Positions 33,383 through 43,096 of a stretch of 64,000 bases of DNA are shown in pieces. Location of the stretch: the NCBI RefSeq assembly GCF_007362475.1, contig NZ_CP041687.1, positions 248,001 through 312,000 of the forward strand, given 5' to 3'. This stretch comes from Chryseobacterium sp. SNU WT5. Lineage in GTDB: Bacteria; Bacteroidota; Bacteroidia; Flavobacteriales; Weeksellaceae. The position numbers and the translations under genes are program-made. The first letter of the stretch is position 1. Each line of letters starts with the position of its first letter. The notes below the pieces were generated by a model, which saw only the letters and a program-made list of their open reading frames with translations, did not search any database and was not told where the DNA came from.

Positions 33383-35587
33383 ATGGTTTACGATTTAGAA
33401 CAGGAAAATAAAGAAATTCTCGCTAGGTATAAGGATCTTATCACAAATACCTACCGTAATTTGGATGAGGAAAATAACAAACTCATTCGAAAGGCTTTTG
33501 ATATTGCCATAGATGCGCATAAAGATCAGCGTAGAAAAACTGGCGAACCGTATATTTATCACCCAATCGAAGTTGCAAAGATTGTCGCTAACGAAATTGG
33601 TCTTGGTACCACCTCTATTGCATGTGCACTTTTGCACGACGTAATTGAGGATTCCGATTACACCTACGAAGACCTTCTCAAAATATTCGGAAAGAAAATT
33701 GCTGATATTGTTAATGGTCTTACCAAAATCTCGGTAATGAATCATCAGAACATTTCGATTCAATCCGAAAACTACCGTAAATTATTACTGACCCTATCTG
33801 AAGATTTCCGCGTTATTCTTATAAAAATTGCAGACCGGCTTCACAACATGCGTACGCTGGACAGCATGGCACCCGATAAGCAAAAAAAGATTGCTTCCGA
33901 AACAGTATATATTTATGCACCTCTTGCCCACCGACTTGGCCTTTACAATATCAAATCTGAGCTGGAAGATCTTTCTCTAAAGTTTAATAATTCTGAAGTC
34001 TATTTAGATATTTCAGAAAAATTAAAATCGGCGAAGGAAAGTCGTGAAAAGTATATTGAAGAATTTAAGAAAGAAGTTACTGAACAACTCGAGGATGAAA
34101 ACCTAAATGTTTCGATAAAAGGAAGAGCCAAAGCAATTTCGTCGATTTATCGTAAAATGCTGAAACAAAACGTTTCATTTGATGAAGTTTTCGATAATTA
34201 TGCGATCAGAATTATTTATAAATCCGATGCGAAAAACGAGAAATTTCTAGCATGGAAAATCTACTCCATTGTCACCGATCTCTATCACAGTAATCCGCAA
34301 AGGATGCGCGACTGGATTTCTCAACCGCGGTCTACAGGATACGAAAGTTTACATCTTACTATTTTAGGTCCTGATAAGAAATGGATTGAAGTCCAAATTC
34401 GTTCTGAACGAATGGATGACATTGCCGAAAAAGGAGTTGCTGCTCATTACAAATACAAAGAAGGTTTCCGCCAAAATACGGACGAGAAAAAGTTCGAACA
34501 GTGGGTTACCGAAATCCGGGAGGTTCTTGAAAATCAACAATCCTTAACAACTACTGAACTTTTAGATGACATTAAATTAAATCTTTATTCTAAAGAAGTA
34601 TTTGTTTTTACACCGAAAGGAGAAATCAAAATTTTACCGATTGGTTCTACTGCTTTAGATTTTGCATTTTCCGTACACTCAGATTTAGGCACAAAATGTT
34701 TAGGGGCAAAAGTGAACGGAAAACTAGTTCCTATTTCTTATGTTTTGCAAAATGGTGATCAGGTTGATATTCTATCTTCTCAAAATCAAAAACCTAAATC
34801 GGACTGGTTAGATTTCGTGGTTACCTCGAAAGCTAAGTCTAAAATTAAAGCAATTCTAAACTCTGAGAAAAACAATTTATCAGAAGAAGGAAAGGAAATT
34901 CTTCAGCGGAAGATGCGTCACGCCAAGATTAATTTTAACGATGAGGAAATTAATAAAATGCAGAAGTTTTTTGGTTTAAAGACTTCACAAGAATTATTTC
35001 TAAAGTTTCAAAGTGGCAGTCTCGATACAAGTGATGTAAAAAAATATACAGAAGGAAAAGGTATTTTAAGTAATATCATGCAGCGTTTCCGAAAATCGCC
35101 AACGAAAAATCAGGTTTTCACAGAAGTACCGGAAACAAATCTAGACATGATTGTTTTTGGTAAAGAAGAAGAAAAAATGAACTATTCTTACGCAAAATGC
35201 TGCACTGTAATTCCTGGAGACAGAATTTTTGGTTTCATCACCATTTCAGACGGCATTAAGGTTCATAATGACAACTGCCCAAATGCTATTAATCTACGGG
35301 CACAGTATGACTACCGAGTGCTGCCTGCAAAATGGGTGAATGAAGAAAAGTTCAAAAATAGAATCAAAATCGAAATTGAAGGTCTGGATCGTATGGGTAT
35401 GATTAACGACATCACCACCGTGATCAGTAACAATATGAATATGGATATGAAAAGTATGTCTATGGAATCCAATAATGGTATTTTCTTAGGAAATATTAAT
35501 TTGGAGGTACGAAATCGTGTTCAACTGGACGAAACCTTTAAACAATTAAAAAACATTAATGGGGTCTCTCGTGTGAAACGACTCTAA
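33383..35587 (+). CDS. RelA/SpoT bifunctional (p)ppGpp synthetase/hydrolase
   Basis: A 734-residue Rel protein. The HD hydrolase domain comes first (His60, HD at 85-86 in LLHDVIEDSDYTYEDL). The synthetase domain follows at about 230-350 (DNYAIRIIY, QPRSTGYESLHLTI), then TGS at about 395-455 (VFTPKGEIKILP), the Cys-containing zinc-finger-like part (YAKCCTVIPGD) and the C-terminal ACT domain (about 655-734). It controls the stringent response by making and degrading ppGpp. Its hydrolase motif is intact, so it is bifunctional. nhaA follows by 16 bases. Confidence 0.95.
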   Translation: MVYDLEQENKEILARYKDLITNTYRNLDEENNKLIRKAFDIAIDAHKDQRRKTGEPYIYHPIEVAKIVANEIGLGTTSIACALLHDVIEDSDYTYEDLLKIFGKKIADIVNGLTKISVMNHQNISIQSENYRKLLLTLSEDFRVILIKIADRLHNMRTLDSMAPDKQKKIASETVYIYAPLAHRLGLYNIKSELEDLSLKFNNSEVYLDISEKLKSAKESREKYIEEFKKEVTEQLEDENLNVSIKGRAKAISSIYRKMLKQNVSFDEVFDNYAIRIIYKSDAKNEKFLAWKIYSIVTDLYHSNPQRMRDWISQPRSTGYESLHLTILGPDKKWIEVQIRSERMDDIAEKGVAAHYKYKEGFRQNTDEKKFEQWVTEIREVLENQQSLTTTELLDDIKLNLYSKEVFVFTPKGEIKILPIGSTALDFAFSVHSDLGTKCLGAKVNGKLVPISYVLQNGDQVDILSSQNQKPKSDWLDFVVTSKAKSKIKAILNSEKNNLSEEGKEILQRKMRHAKINFNDEEINKMQKFFGLKTSQELFLKFQSGSLDTSDVKKYTEGKGILSNIMQRFRKSPTKNQVFTEVPETNLDMIVFGKEEEKMNYSYAKCCTVIPGDRIFGFITISDGIKVHNDNCPNAINLRAQYDYRVLPAKWVNEEKFKNRIKIEIEGLDRMGMINDITTVISNNMNMDMKSMSMESNNGIFLGNINLEVRNRVQLDETFKQLKNINGVSRVKRL

Positions 35588-35603
35588 ATATTAAATTAAC
35601 TTT

Positions 35604-36779
35604 ATGCTCATTACCGACTACTTTAAAAAGTTTCTTCATAGCTCACAGTCTTCAGGAATTATTTTAATCGTTTGTGTTCTCATCTCGCTGTTTATTGCAA
35701 ATTCTTCCGCAGGAGTAGAATTTCAGCAGCTGTTAGACACCCAAATTGGACCTAGTCTCTTTCATTTAAATTATCCGATAAGCATTTGGATTAATGATGG
35801 CTTGATGGCCATTTTCTTCTTGCTTGTAGGCCTTGAAATTAAGCGGGAAATCGTGGAAGGAGAACTCTCAACATTTAAGTCGGCCTCTTTACCAATTATC
35901 GCTGCGGTAGGCGGAATGCTTGTCCCGGGTTTAATTTATTATTTCTTTAACAAAGGGACCGAATATGCAGGCGGATGGGCAATTCCAATGGCGACTGACA
36001 TCGCTTTTTCTTTGGCTATCATTTCTATGCTCGGAAAACGGGCGCCACTTTCACTGAAAATATTTTTGGCTGCATTGGCTATCGTTGATGATTTGGGCGC
36101 AATCTTAGTTATTGCTATTTTTTATACCGATCAAATTCATTGGATGTATATAGGGTTAAGTGCGGCTATGGTTATAATCTTAGTCTTATTAAATACTTTT
36201 AAAGTTAAAAAGCATATTTATTATATTATTCCAGGGCTATTTATGTGGTATTTCATGCACCATTCCGGGATTCACGCAACAATTGCTGGCGTTTTATTAG
36301 CTTTCACCATACCTACCAATATTTCGACCACAGAAATTTCACCTTTAGAAAAAATGGAACAGAAATTACACCTTCCTGTGAATTTTCTTATTATGCCCAT
36401 TTTCGCTTTGGCAAATACCAATATCATGTTTAGGGAAGGTATGGTAGATGAACTTTTCAGCAATTTTGGGTACGGGATTATCTTTGGGTTAGTAGCAGGA
36501 AAAGTAATTGGGATAAACCTCTTCTCCTACATTTTCATTAAATTAAAAATCAGCAGTTTACCGGATAAAAGTAGTTGGTCGCAAATGTTAGGTGCTGGAT
36601 TATTGGCCGGAATTGGATTTACCATGTCCATTTTTATCGCGTTGCTCTCTTTTAAAGGCAACGTGGAAATTCAGGATGAAGCCAAATTTGCAGTTCTTGT
36701 TGCCTCAGTAATATCAGGATTTGCGGGATTCTCTTTGCTAAAATACGTGGGCAAAAAAAGAGAGCGTTTAGAAGACTAA
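35604..36779 (+). CDS. nhaA: Na+/H+ antiporter NhaA
   Basis: A 391-residue antiporter with about 12 membrane helices. The ion-binding aspartates are Asp162-Asp163 in AIVDDLGAILVIAIFY. GLEIKREIVEGEL and MATDIAFSLAI are family landmarks. It exports sodium in exchange for protons for pH and salt homeostasis. It lies 16 bases after the Rel gene, so co-transcription is likely. Convergent with the YihY gene, 22 bases away. Confidence 0.93.
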   Translation: MLITDYFKKFLHSSQSSGIILIVCVLISLFIANSSAGVEFQQLLDTQIGPSLFHLNYPISIWINDGLMAIFFLLVGLEIKREIVEGELSTFKSASLPIIAAVGGMLVPGLIYYFFNKGTEYAGGWAIPMATDIAFSLAIISMLGKRAPLSLKIFLAALAIVDDLGAILVIAIFYTDQIHWMYIGLSAAMVIILVLLNTFKVKKHIYYIIPGLFMWYFMHHSGIHATIAGVLLAFTIPTNISTTEISPLEKMEQKLHLPVNFLIMPIFALANTNIMFREGMVDELFSNFGYGIIFGLVAGKVIGINLFSYIFIKLKISSLPDKSSWSQMLGAGLLAGIGFTMSIFIALLSFKGNVEIQDEAKFAVLVASVISGFAGFSLLKYVGKKRERLED

Positions 36780-36801
36780 GAAATATTTCCTCCTCAATCG
36801 A

Positions 36802-37797
36802 TTACATTTTAATATGATGATGTTCTTCAATCTCTGGAGAATCAGAATCGGCATCCATTTTAAAAAGTAATTTGTTAGACGTCATTTCGTCGGCGATCAT
36901 TTTTTCTACTCGAACCTTTTTAATGGCTATATTTAATTCGTTTCCGAGGAGAATCAAGATAATATTGATGTTAACCCAAACCATTACTAAAATAATGGTA
37001 CCAATGGAGCCATATAAGACATTATACCGAGCGAAATTTCTAACATATATTGCAAAAAAGTAGGTAAGAAGCATAAATAAAATAGTGGTCAAAATCGCAC
37101 CCGGAACCGCTTGTTTAAAGGTTGTTATCTTCAAACAACCAACCCAATAGAATAAGGCTAATAATATAAAGTAGAAAATTGGGAATGAAATGAATCCAAT
37201 AATCTTAGACATATTATCCACCAGCCAGGAAATATTAATTTCGGGTGTGAACAATTTCAAAACGACTTCGCTATAATAAACACCTAATAAAGAGGCAATT
37301 ATCAAAACAATAAAAGCGATTGTAATCACGAAGGCGACTAAAAATTCTTTTATAACCCCTCTTCGCAAATTCGTATTAATATTAAACCCATTAATCAAAG
37401 AGTGCGTTCCATTGACAGCGAATACCATGGCAAAAACGATGGTAAGATTACTGATATTTTTAATATTTGGAATAATGAAATTTTGGATGTAATCCGTGAC
37501 ATCGCTCTGCATGCGAGATGGTAAGATATTATGCAGTAAAATTTCAAAAATATAAAACTGCAGTTTATCATAATGAGGCAGATAAGGCAGAAGTGACAGA
37601 AGGAATAAAATAAAAGGAAAGAGACTTAAAAAGAAACTCCAGGAAATACTTGCGGCAATTCTTCCGATTTGCATTTTAAACACACCCTGACCATATATTT
37701 CAAACATTTTCAATAGAGAAATTCCTAAAAAAGGGATATGAATCTGATCCAGAAAATCTCTAATTTTAATGATGAATCGAGGAGTTTTAATGCCCAT
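36802..37797 (-). CDS. YihY/virulence factor BrkB family membrane protein
   Basis: About 331 residues with six membrane helices and the family landmarks ISWSFFLSLFPFILFLLSLLP, FAMVFAVNGTHSLINGFN and LYGSIGTIILVMVWVNI. The ATG at 37797 is preferred to a TTG 21 bases upstream, which overlaps the -7 box of the divergent rlmH gene. The function of the family is unresolved; transport has been suggested. Confidence 0.85.
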   Translation of the reverse strand: MGIKTPRFIIKIRDFLDQIHIPFLGISLLKMFEIYGQGVFKMQIGRIAASISWSFFLSLFPFILFLLSLLPYLPHYDKLQFYIFEILLHNILPSRMQSDVTDYIQNFIIPNIKNISNLTIVFAMVFAVNGTHSLINGFNINTNLRRGVIKEFLVAFVITIAFIVLIIASLLGVYYSEVVLKLFTPEINISWLVDNMSKIIGFISFPIFYFILLALFYWVGCLKITTFKQAVPGAILTTILFMLLTYFFAIYVRNFARYNVLYGSIGTIILVMVWVNINIILILLGNELNIAIKKVRVEKMIADEMTSNKLLFKMDADSDSPEIEEHHHIKM

Positions 37798-37802
37798 TAA
37801 TT

Positions 37803-37810
37803 TATATTTG
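37803..37810 (+). promoter_or_regulatory. -7 promoter element for rlmH
   Basis: TATATTTG, 17 bases before the rlmH ATG. Confidence 0.5.
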
Positions 37811-37827
37811 CAAAACAAAGATAAGAA

Positions 37828-38301
37828 ATGAGAATCAATTTACTCTGCATGGGCAAAACTGCCGATCCTGAAATCAATACTTTGATCAATTATTACCGCG
37901 GTAGACTTCCGAAATATTGGAATTTCGAGATGATCGAAATCCCCGATGTAAAAAATGCAAAAAACCTTACTCCTGATTTACTAAAAAAAGAGGAAGGAAA
38001 ATCTTTTTTACATTATATCGATAACACAGATATGGTTGTAATTCTAGATGAGAAAGGGAAACAATTTACCAGCAGAGAATTTGCAAACAAAATCGATGGT
38101 TGGATGAATGCGTCCATTAAAAAAGTCTCTTTTGTGGTGGGCGGAGCTTACGGTTTTTCAGATGAAATGTATGAAAGAGCTAATGAGAAAATCTCTTTAT
38201 CTAAAATGACTTTTACCCATCAAATGATTCGCCTTTTCTTTGTGGAACAAATTTACCGCGCAGATCAGATCCTACAAGGCAAACCCTATCACAATGACTG
38301 A
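37828..38301 (+). CDS. rlmH: 23S rRNA (pseudouridine1915-N3)-methyltransferase RlmH
   Basis: A 157-residue SPOUT methyltransferase. The knot is visible at the C-terminus: VVILDEKGKQFTSREFA, then FVVGGAYGFSDEMYERA and the ending MTFTHQMIRLFFVEQIYRA with ILQGKPYHND. It methylates pseudouridine 1915 in helix 69 of 23S rRNA. Standard length and single-gene transcription. Confidence 0.96.
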   Translation: MRINLLCMGKTADPEINTLINYYRGRLPKYWNFEMIEIPDVKNAKNLTPDLLKKEEGKSFLHYIDNTDMVVILDEKGKQFTSREFANKIDGWMNASIKKVSFVVGGAYGFSDEMYERANEKISLSKMTFTHQMIRLFFVEQIYRADQILQGKPYHND

Positions 38302-38431
38302 TATCATGTCGATTGCTCACAAATTATAGTAAATAATTTACAATTAAAGTTGAATAATTCCTAATTTTTGCCCTCTCAAATTTTACTCTAAAACCTTTCA
38401 GCCCTCAACTTATAACTCAAACCTTTTTTCG

Positions 38432-38439
38432 TATTTTTG
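38432..38439 (+). promoter_or_regulatory. -7 promoter element for the HipA-like gene, four bases from the ATG
   Basis: TATTTTTG is followed by CTTC and the ATG at 38444. The spacing implies a leaderless transcript, as at 7254-7261 and 57608-57615. The stretch before it (38343-38431) is low-complexity with no gene. Confidence 0.5.
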
Positions 38440-38443
38440 CTTC

Positions 38444-39226
38444 ATGAGTAAAGATCTGTCTCTACGAACAGTAACTGTAATGCGGTATATTTTACCTTTG
38501 CGAGAAGGTGGCTCTTTGCCAGCACTTGCAGAAGCTGATGACGAATTTAAATACGTTTTGAAATTCCGTGGTGCTGGTCATGGAGTAAAGATGTTGATAT
38601 CGGAACTTCTGGGTGGTAAGATCGCGGAAGTTTTAGGACTTCCAATTCCGGAGTTAGTGTTCGCTAATCTTGATGTCGATTTTGGGCGAACAGAAGCGGA
38701 CGAAGAAATACAGGATTTACTCAAATTTTCTGAAGGTTTAAATTTAGGGCTTCACTTTTTATCCGGCGCAATAGCATATGACCCTTCGGTTAAAGTTGAT
38801 CCTCTTTTGGCTTCCAAAATTGTTTGGTTAGACGGTTATATCACCAATATCGACCGTACTTTTAAAAATACCAATCTTTTGATGTGGCATCAAGAATTAT
38901 GGGTAATCGATAATGGTGCTTCTTTCTACTTCCATCATTCTTGGATGAATTTTGACAAGCATGCTTTAAGTCCGTTTTTGTATATTAAAGATCATGTCCT
39001 CCTTTCGCAAGCCACAATGCTCGATGAAGCAGATCAATTTGCGAAAACGGTTCTAACAGACGAAGTTTTACGAAATATCGTCGATCTAATTCCGCTGGAA
39101 TGGTTGGATTGGAATGATACAGATGACTCCCCAGACGAGATAAAAAAAGTATATTTCAATTTTTTGAAAACACGCCGTGATCATTCTGTTAATTTTGTAA
39201 AAGAAGCGCATCATGCAAGAGGTTAA
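38444..39226 (+). CDS. HipA-like kinase family protein
   Basis: A 260-residue protein with the HipA-family kinase core: YVLKFRGAGHGVKML as the nucleotide loop, a catalytic-loop pattern NIDRTFKNTN, and the metal-binding Asp in WVIDNGASF. It is shorter than classical HipA (about 440) and has no HipB antitoxin gene beside it. Instead the DUF3037 gene overlaps its end by 14 bases, a constant partnership of this subfamily as far as I recall. Substrate unknown. The start keeps the conserved LRTVTV beta strand. Confidence 0.8.
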   Translation: MSKDLSLRTVTVMRYILPLREGGSLPALAEADDEFKYVLKFRGAGHGVKMLISELLGGKIAEVLGLPIPELVFANLDVDFGRTEADEEIQDLLKFSEGLNLGLHFLSGAIAYDPSVKVDPLLASKIVWLDGYITNIDRTFKNTNLLMWHQELWVIDNGASFYFHHSWMNFDKHALSPFLYIKDHVLLSQATMLDEADQFAKTVLTDEVLRNIVDLIPLEWLDWNDTDDSPDEIKKVYFNFLKTRRDHSVNFVKEAHHARG

Positions 39227-39596
39227 AATTTACGAATACGCGGTAATACGATTGGTACCAAAAGTTGAAAGAGAAGAATTTTTCAATATAGGATTAATTC
39301 TATTTTCAAAAAGAGAAAAGTACATCCGTTTTGAATTTCACCTTTGTACAGAGAAATTTCAGTCGATGAAATCAAAACTTGATTATGGCGATATCGTGAA
39401 AAACCTTGAAAATTTCAAACATGTTGCAAAAGGAGATCAAGAAGGCGGGCCAATTGCCTTATTGGAGATTCCAGAAAGATTCCGTTGGTTAACAGCTGTC
39501 CGCAGCTCAGTGATCCAAACGTCGCGTCCACACCCTGGAAAAACACAGGATTTGAATGGAACCTTTGACAGGTTGTTTGAGGAACTGGTGAAATGA
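39213..39596 (+). CDS. DUF3037 family protein
   Basis: A 127-residue protein with the DUF3037 pattern: YEYAVIRLVPKVEREEFFNIGLILF, FHLCTEKFQSM and the ending RWLTAVRSSVIQTSRPHPG (conserved TAVRS..IQTSRPHPG). It overlaps the HipA-like gene, which suggests translational coupling and a joint function that is not known. Confidence 0.82.
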   Translation: MQEVKIYEYAVIRLVPKVEREEFFNIGLILFSKREKYIRFEFHLCTEKFQSMKSKLDYGDIVKNLENFKHVAKGDQEGGPIALLEIPERFRWLTAVRSSVIQTSRPHPGKTQDLNGTFDRLFEELVK

Positions 39597-39834
39597 CGTA
39601 AATATGATTTCGAAGTTCACGAAATTTAAATTGAGTTTAAACAATAAAGGATGATGCGTTTTGACTTTGTATCATTTTTTGAGACTTACAAACGAGTCAA
39701 AGATTATCGCTCCCCAACAATCTTTAATCATCAAAAGACTTACACAATTCCACTTTCCTATTGTAACTTCGATACAACGGAAAACGAAACAGTACAAATG
39801 CGCACGACGGTAGAAACCCTGAAAACAAAACTAA

Positions 39835-40389
39835 ATGAAGATAAATATTGAAGAGAATGTTAGACTTGAACTAACAGCAAAAAAACACGCCCAATTTTTG
39901 TACGATGCGGTGAATGACAATCGGGAACATCTTTCTGTATTTTTACCGTGGATAGAAAATATGCAGTCGGTAGATGATTTTGAAAATTATGTTAAAAGTT
40001 GCGAATCTCTTTACAAACAAGAGAAAGAAGTGAGTTTTGTTATCATATTAAATGAAAAATTGGTCGGTAGAATTGGTTTACATCATTTAAATCTTCAAAA
40101 TAAAAATGGTGCTATTGGATATTGGTTGATCAAAGACGCAGAAGGACAGGGAATAATATCCAAATGCTGCAAAAAACTTATCGACTATGGATTTAATGAG
40201 TTAGGACTAAATAGAATTGAGATAAAATGTGCATCCGAAAATAATAGAAGCCAAGCAATTCCCCAAAGATTCAATTTTACAAAAGAAGGAATTATGAGGC
40301 AAGCAGAATTTGTCAATGAAAGTTTTTTAGACATAATATTGTACTCAATTTTGAAAAGCGAATGGACATTAAATAAAACGAACCGCTAA
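39835..40389 (+). CDS. GNAT acetyltransferase, RimJ/RimL type
   Basis: A 184-residue acetyltransferase. The acetyl-CoA loop region is GYWLIKDAEGQGIISKCCKKL, where the usual RxxGxG/A appears as EGQGII, followed by NRIEIKCASENNRSQAIPQRF, the RimL-type motif. It would acetylate an amino group of a protein or small molecule. It ends just before a decayed attC-like site at 40383-40500, so it may be a former cassette gene fixed in the chromosome. The 39597-39834 gap upstream contains no gene I can support. Confidence 0.85.
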   Translation: MKINIEENVRLELTAKKHAQFLYDAVNDNREHLSVFLPWIENMQSVDDFENYVKSCESLYKQEKEVSFVIILNEKLVGRIGLHHLNLQNKNGAIGYWLIKDAEGQGIISKCCKKLIDYGFNELGLNRIEIKCASENNRSQAIPQRFNFTKEGIMRQAEFVNESFLDIILYSILKSEWTLNKTNR

Positions 40390-40500
40390 CATCTGTTTGC
40401 CAATGTGGCGGGAAAGTACTTATAAAACATTTCTCCAAAGTTGAGTGGCAGAATTTTTTTTTATCTTTTATGCTCCGAAATCGCCAACTGAAATTCTTAC
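40383..40500 (+). other. Decayed solitary attC-like site
   Basis: CCGCTAAC (40383-40390) resembles a core, followed by CAATGTGGCGGG (40401-40412; compare CAATGGCGGG in site 2) and TGCTCCGAAATCGCCAACTG (40471-40490; compare TGCTCCGAAATCCGCCACTG in site 2). The final (A)CGTT is degraded to TTACGAT. This is the same loop subfamily as attC-like site 2, about 29 kb away and without other cassettes. Confidence 0.5.
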
Positions 40501-40570
40501 GATCTGGAAACCAGAGCTTAAAACCTTCCCTAATCTACACGCTATTAACCATATACAAATCCGTTACAAA

Positions 40571-42898
40571 CTATATCTTCGTCAACTTCGCGAATTTCAA
40601 AATCAAATTCTTTTCACCTTCATGCTGAAATTTTACTTTTGCTTTGATGTTCTGCGGATCGGTACCATCCAAGAAGATCACATCACCCACTCCAAAACGG
40701 TCGTGGCGGACTCTGTCGCCAACTTCAATGTCCTGAGAAGAATTTCCACTTGGATTAATGATTCTTGCGGTAGCAACAGGTTTTAAATTTTGGGGAATTG
40801 GAAGCGGTTCTTTTCTTTCGATGGTTTTTTTCGCCTCTTTCTTTTTAAAAAATCTGGGTTCAGAATCTGCATCATCAAAAATATTAGACTTTAATCCAGA
40901 ATGATTTACGAACCTGCTCTCTGTCGCTGGATTTATAAATTCCAGGTATTTCTCATCAACTTCACTTAAAAATCTGGAAGGTTCGGCATCGGTAATTTTA
41001 CCCCATTGAAAACGGGAAACAGCGTAAGTCAAATAAGCCTCTTTTTCTGCTCTTGTTAAAGCCACATAAAACAGTCTTCTTTCCTCTTCCAACTCTTCTC
41101 TTGTGGAAGAACTCATAAAACTTGGGAACAGGTTCTCTTCTAAACCAACGACGTGAACCACAGGAAACTCCAATCCTTTTGAGAGGTGAATAGTCATGAG
41201 CGACACTTTATCAGTATCATCATTTTTGTCGGTTTGTGTATCGGCAGATAGCGCAATATTTTCTAAGAAACTTGACAGAGAAGCATCTCCATCATCTAAC
41301 TGCTGTTGCTCTTCAATAAAGCCCTGCATGGAGTTCATTAGCTCCTGAACATTTTCTACTCTGGAAATTCCTTCTGGAGTCTGGTCATCTTTTAAAAATT
41401 TAATCAAACCTGTTCTTTTAGCCACTTCCATAGCCACATTGTAGGCATTTTCTGTTTTCAGCATAACCTGGAACGCTTTGATCATTGACCAGAAATCAGA
41501 AAGTTTGGTTAAAATACCATTGTTTAAATTCAAATTTGGCGCATAGAAGCCCAAATTATCTAAAACTTGATTTACAGCAATATTTTGAGAGTCGGCGAAG
41601 ACGATCAGTTTATTTTGAGTAGTTTCTCCAATCCCACGCGCTGGGTAATTGATCACTCTGGTTAAAGCTTCACCATCATTTTCATTGACCAAAAGTCTTA
41701 GATATCCGATAAGATCCTTAACCTCTTTTCTTTGATAAAATGATAAGCCACCAAACACGCGATAAGGAATATTCTTTCTTCTTAACGCGTCCTCAAAAGC
41801 TCTGGTTTGGGAATTGGTACGGTATAATATTGCAAAATCAGTAAATTTTTTCTGCGCAGAATTGTGTTGTTCCCAGATATTCGAAGCAACAAAATTGGCC
41901 TCATCTGCATCGGAAAGAGAACGATAGACCTTAATCTTCTCCCCTTCTTCATTATCACTAAATACGTTTTTTTTGAACTGCTGAACATTCTTAGAAATCA
42001 CCACATTTGCTGCGTTTACAATATTTTGAGTCGATCGGTAATTTTGTTCCAAAGAAACAGTAATGGCTTCCGGATAGTCCTTCTTAAAGTTTAATATATT
42101 ATAAATGTTTGCACCACGGAATGAATAAATGGATTGTGCATCGTCTCCCACGACACAAATATTTTCAAATTTTGATGCTAAAGCTTTAACAATTAAATAC
42201 TGAGAGTGATTGGTATCCTGGTACTCATCTACCAAAATATAACGGAATCGGTCCTGATACTTTGCTAATACTTGAGGAAATCTGGTAAGTAATTCATTGG
42301 TTCTCAACAACAAGTCATCAAAATCCATCGCGCCGTTTCGGTAACAGATATCCACATACTTCTGATAAATCGCACCGATATGTTTCATATTGGTACGTTC
42401 ATCTGCTTCAATCAATTCTGGATTATTTAAATATGCTTTTACGGTAATGAGATTATTTTTATAAGAAGAAATTCGAGCCTGAACTTTTTTGGGTTTATAT
42501 AAATCTGAATCTACATTAAGTTCCTTGAGTACTTTCCTTATCACGTTCAGTGAATCTTGAGAATCATAGATGGTAAAGTTAGACGGAAAGCCCAAGTAAT
42601 CCGCTTCTGAGCGTAGGATTCTGGCAAAAACAGAGTGAAATGTTCCCATCCATAAAGATTTCGCTTCGCTTTGGCCTACCACTTTTGCGATACGTTCTTT
42701 CATTTCCTTGGCTGCTTTGTTAGTAAACGTGAGCGCCAGAATATTGAAAGGATCCACCAAGTTGGTAATTAAATGAGCGATACGCATAGTAAGTACCCGC
42801 GTTTTTCCTGAACCTGCACCAGCTAGTACCATCAACGGGCCTTGTAATGTGGTTACCGCTTCGTATTGTGCTTCATTTAATCCTTTCAAATAATCCAT
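40571..42898 (-). CDS. UvrD/PcrA-type ATP-dependent DNA helicase
   Basis: About 775 residues of an SF1A helicase. Motif I is AGAGSGKTRVL, motif Ia TFTNKAAKEMKERI, motif II DEYQDTN, motif III GDDAQSIYSFRGA, motif IV LEQNYRS, motif V MTIHLSKGLEFPVV and motif VI LFYVALTRAE. It unwinds DNA 3' to 5' in repair and replication restart. The start MDYLKGLNEAQYEA (42898) is the family start; a -7 box lies between it and an ATG at 42961, ruling out the longer form. Confidence 0.94.
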   Translation of the reverse strand: MDYLKGLNEAQYEAVTTLQGPLMVLAGAGSGKTRVLTMRIAHLITNLVDPFNILALTFTNKAAKEMKERIAKVVGQSEAKSLWMGTFHSVFARILRSEADYLGFPSNFTIYDSQDSLNVIRKVLKELNVDSDLYKPKKVQARISSYKNNLITVKAYLNNPELIEADERTNMKHIGAIYQKYVDICYRNGAMDFDDLLLRTNELLTRFPQVLAKYQDRFRYILVDEYQDTNHSQYLIVKALASKFENICVVGDDAQSIYSFRGANIYNILNFKKDYPEAITVSLEQNYRSTQNIVNAANVVISKNVQQFKKNVFSDNEEGEKIKVYRSLSDADEANFVASNIWEQHNSAQKKFTDFAILYRTNSQTRAFEDALRRKNIPYRVFGGLSFYQRKEVKDLIGYLRLLVNENDGEALTRVINYPARGIGETTQNKLIVFADSQNIAVNQVLDNLGFYAPNLNLNNGILTKLSDFWSMIKAFQVMLKTENAYNVAMEVAKRTGLIKFLKDDQTPEGISRVENVQELMNSMQGFIEEQQQLDDGDASLSSFLENIALSADTQTDKNDDTDKVSLMTIHLSKGLEFPVVHVVGLEENLFPSFMSSSTREELEEERRLFYVALTRAEKEAYLTYAVSRFQWGKITDAEPSRFLSEVDEKYLEFINPATESRFVNHSGLKSNIFDDADSEPRFFKKKEAKKTIERKEPLPIPQNLKPVATARIINPSGNSSQDIEVGDRVRHDRFGVGDVIFLDGTDPQNIKAKVKFQHEGEKNLILKFAKLTKI

Positions 42899-42918
42899 CA
42901 GTAAATAAAATTGTGGTT

Positions 42919-42926
42919 CAAATTTA
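42919..42926 (-). promoter_or_regulatory. -7 promoter element for the UvrD/PcrA gene
   Basis: TAAATTTG on the minus strand, 20 bases before the start at 42898. Confidence 0.5.
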
Positions 42927-43096
42927 CGGAAATATAATAGAATTAAAAATGAAGTCAGCATCCATATTGAATATTAAAAAAGGATAATAAATAATATAAT
43001 CCCCAGTAAATTAAGGTATATAATTTCAATGTGACAATGTTTTTCACTCTTAATAATAACAATAGTCAACTGAAAATAAATCACTTTTTAATTTGA

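Noticed and set aside
38444..39226. Classical HipAB toxin-antitoxin module
   Set aside because: No HipB gene adjacent, and the protein is about 180 residues shorter than HipA; the partner is DUF3037.
39651..39851. Small 66-residue frame before the acetyltransferase gene
   Set aside because: No promoter, no recognisable protein features and 17 bases overlap with the well supported acetyltransferase start. Could be a remnant, but cannot be supported.
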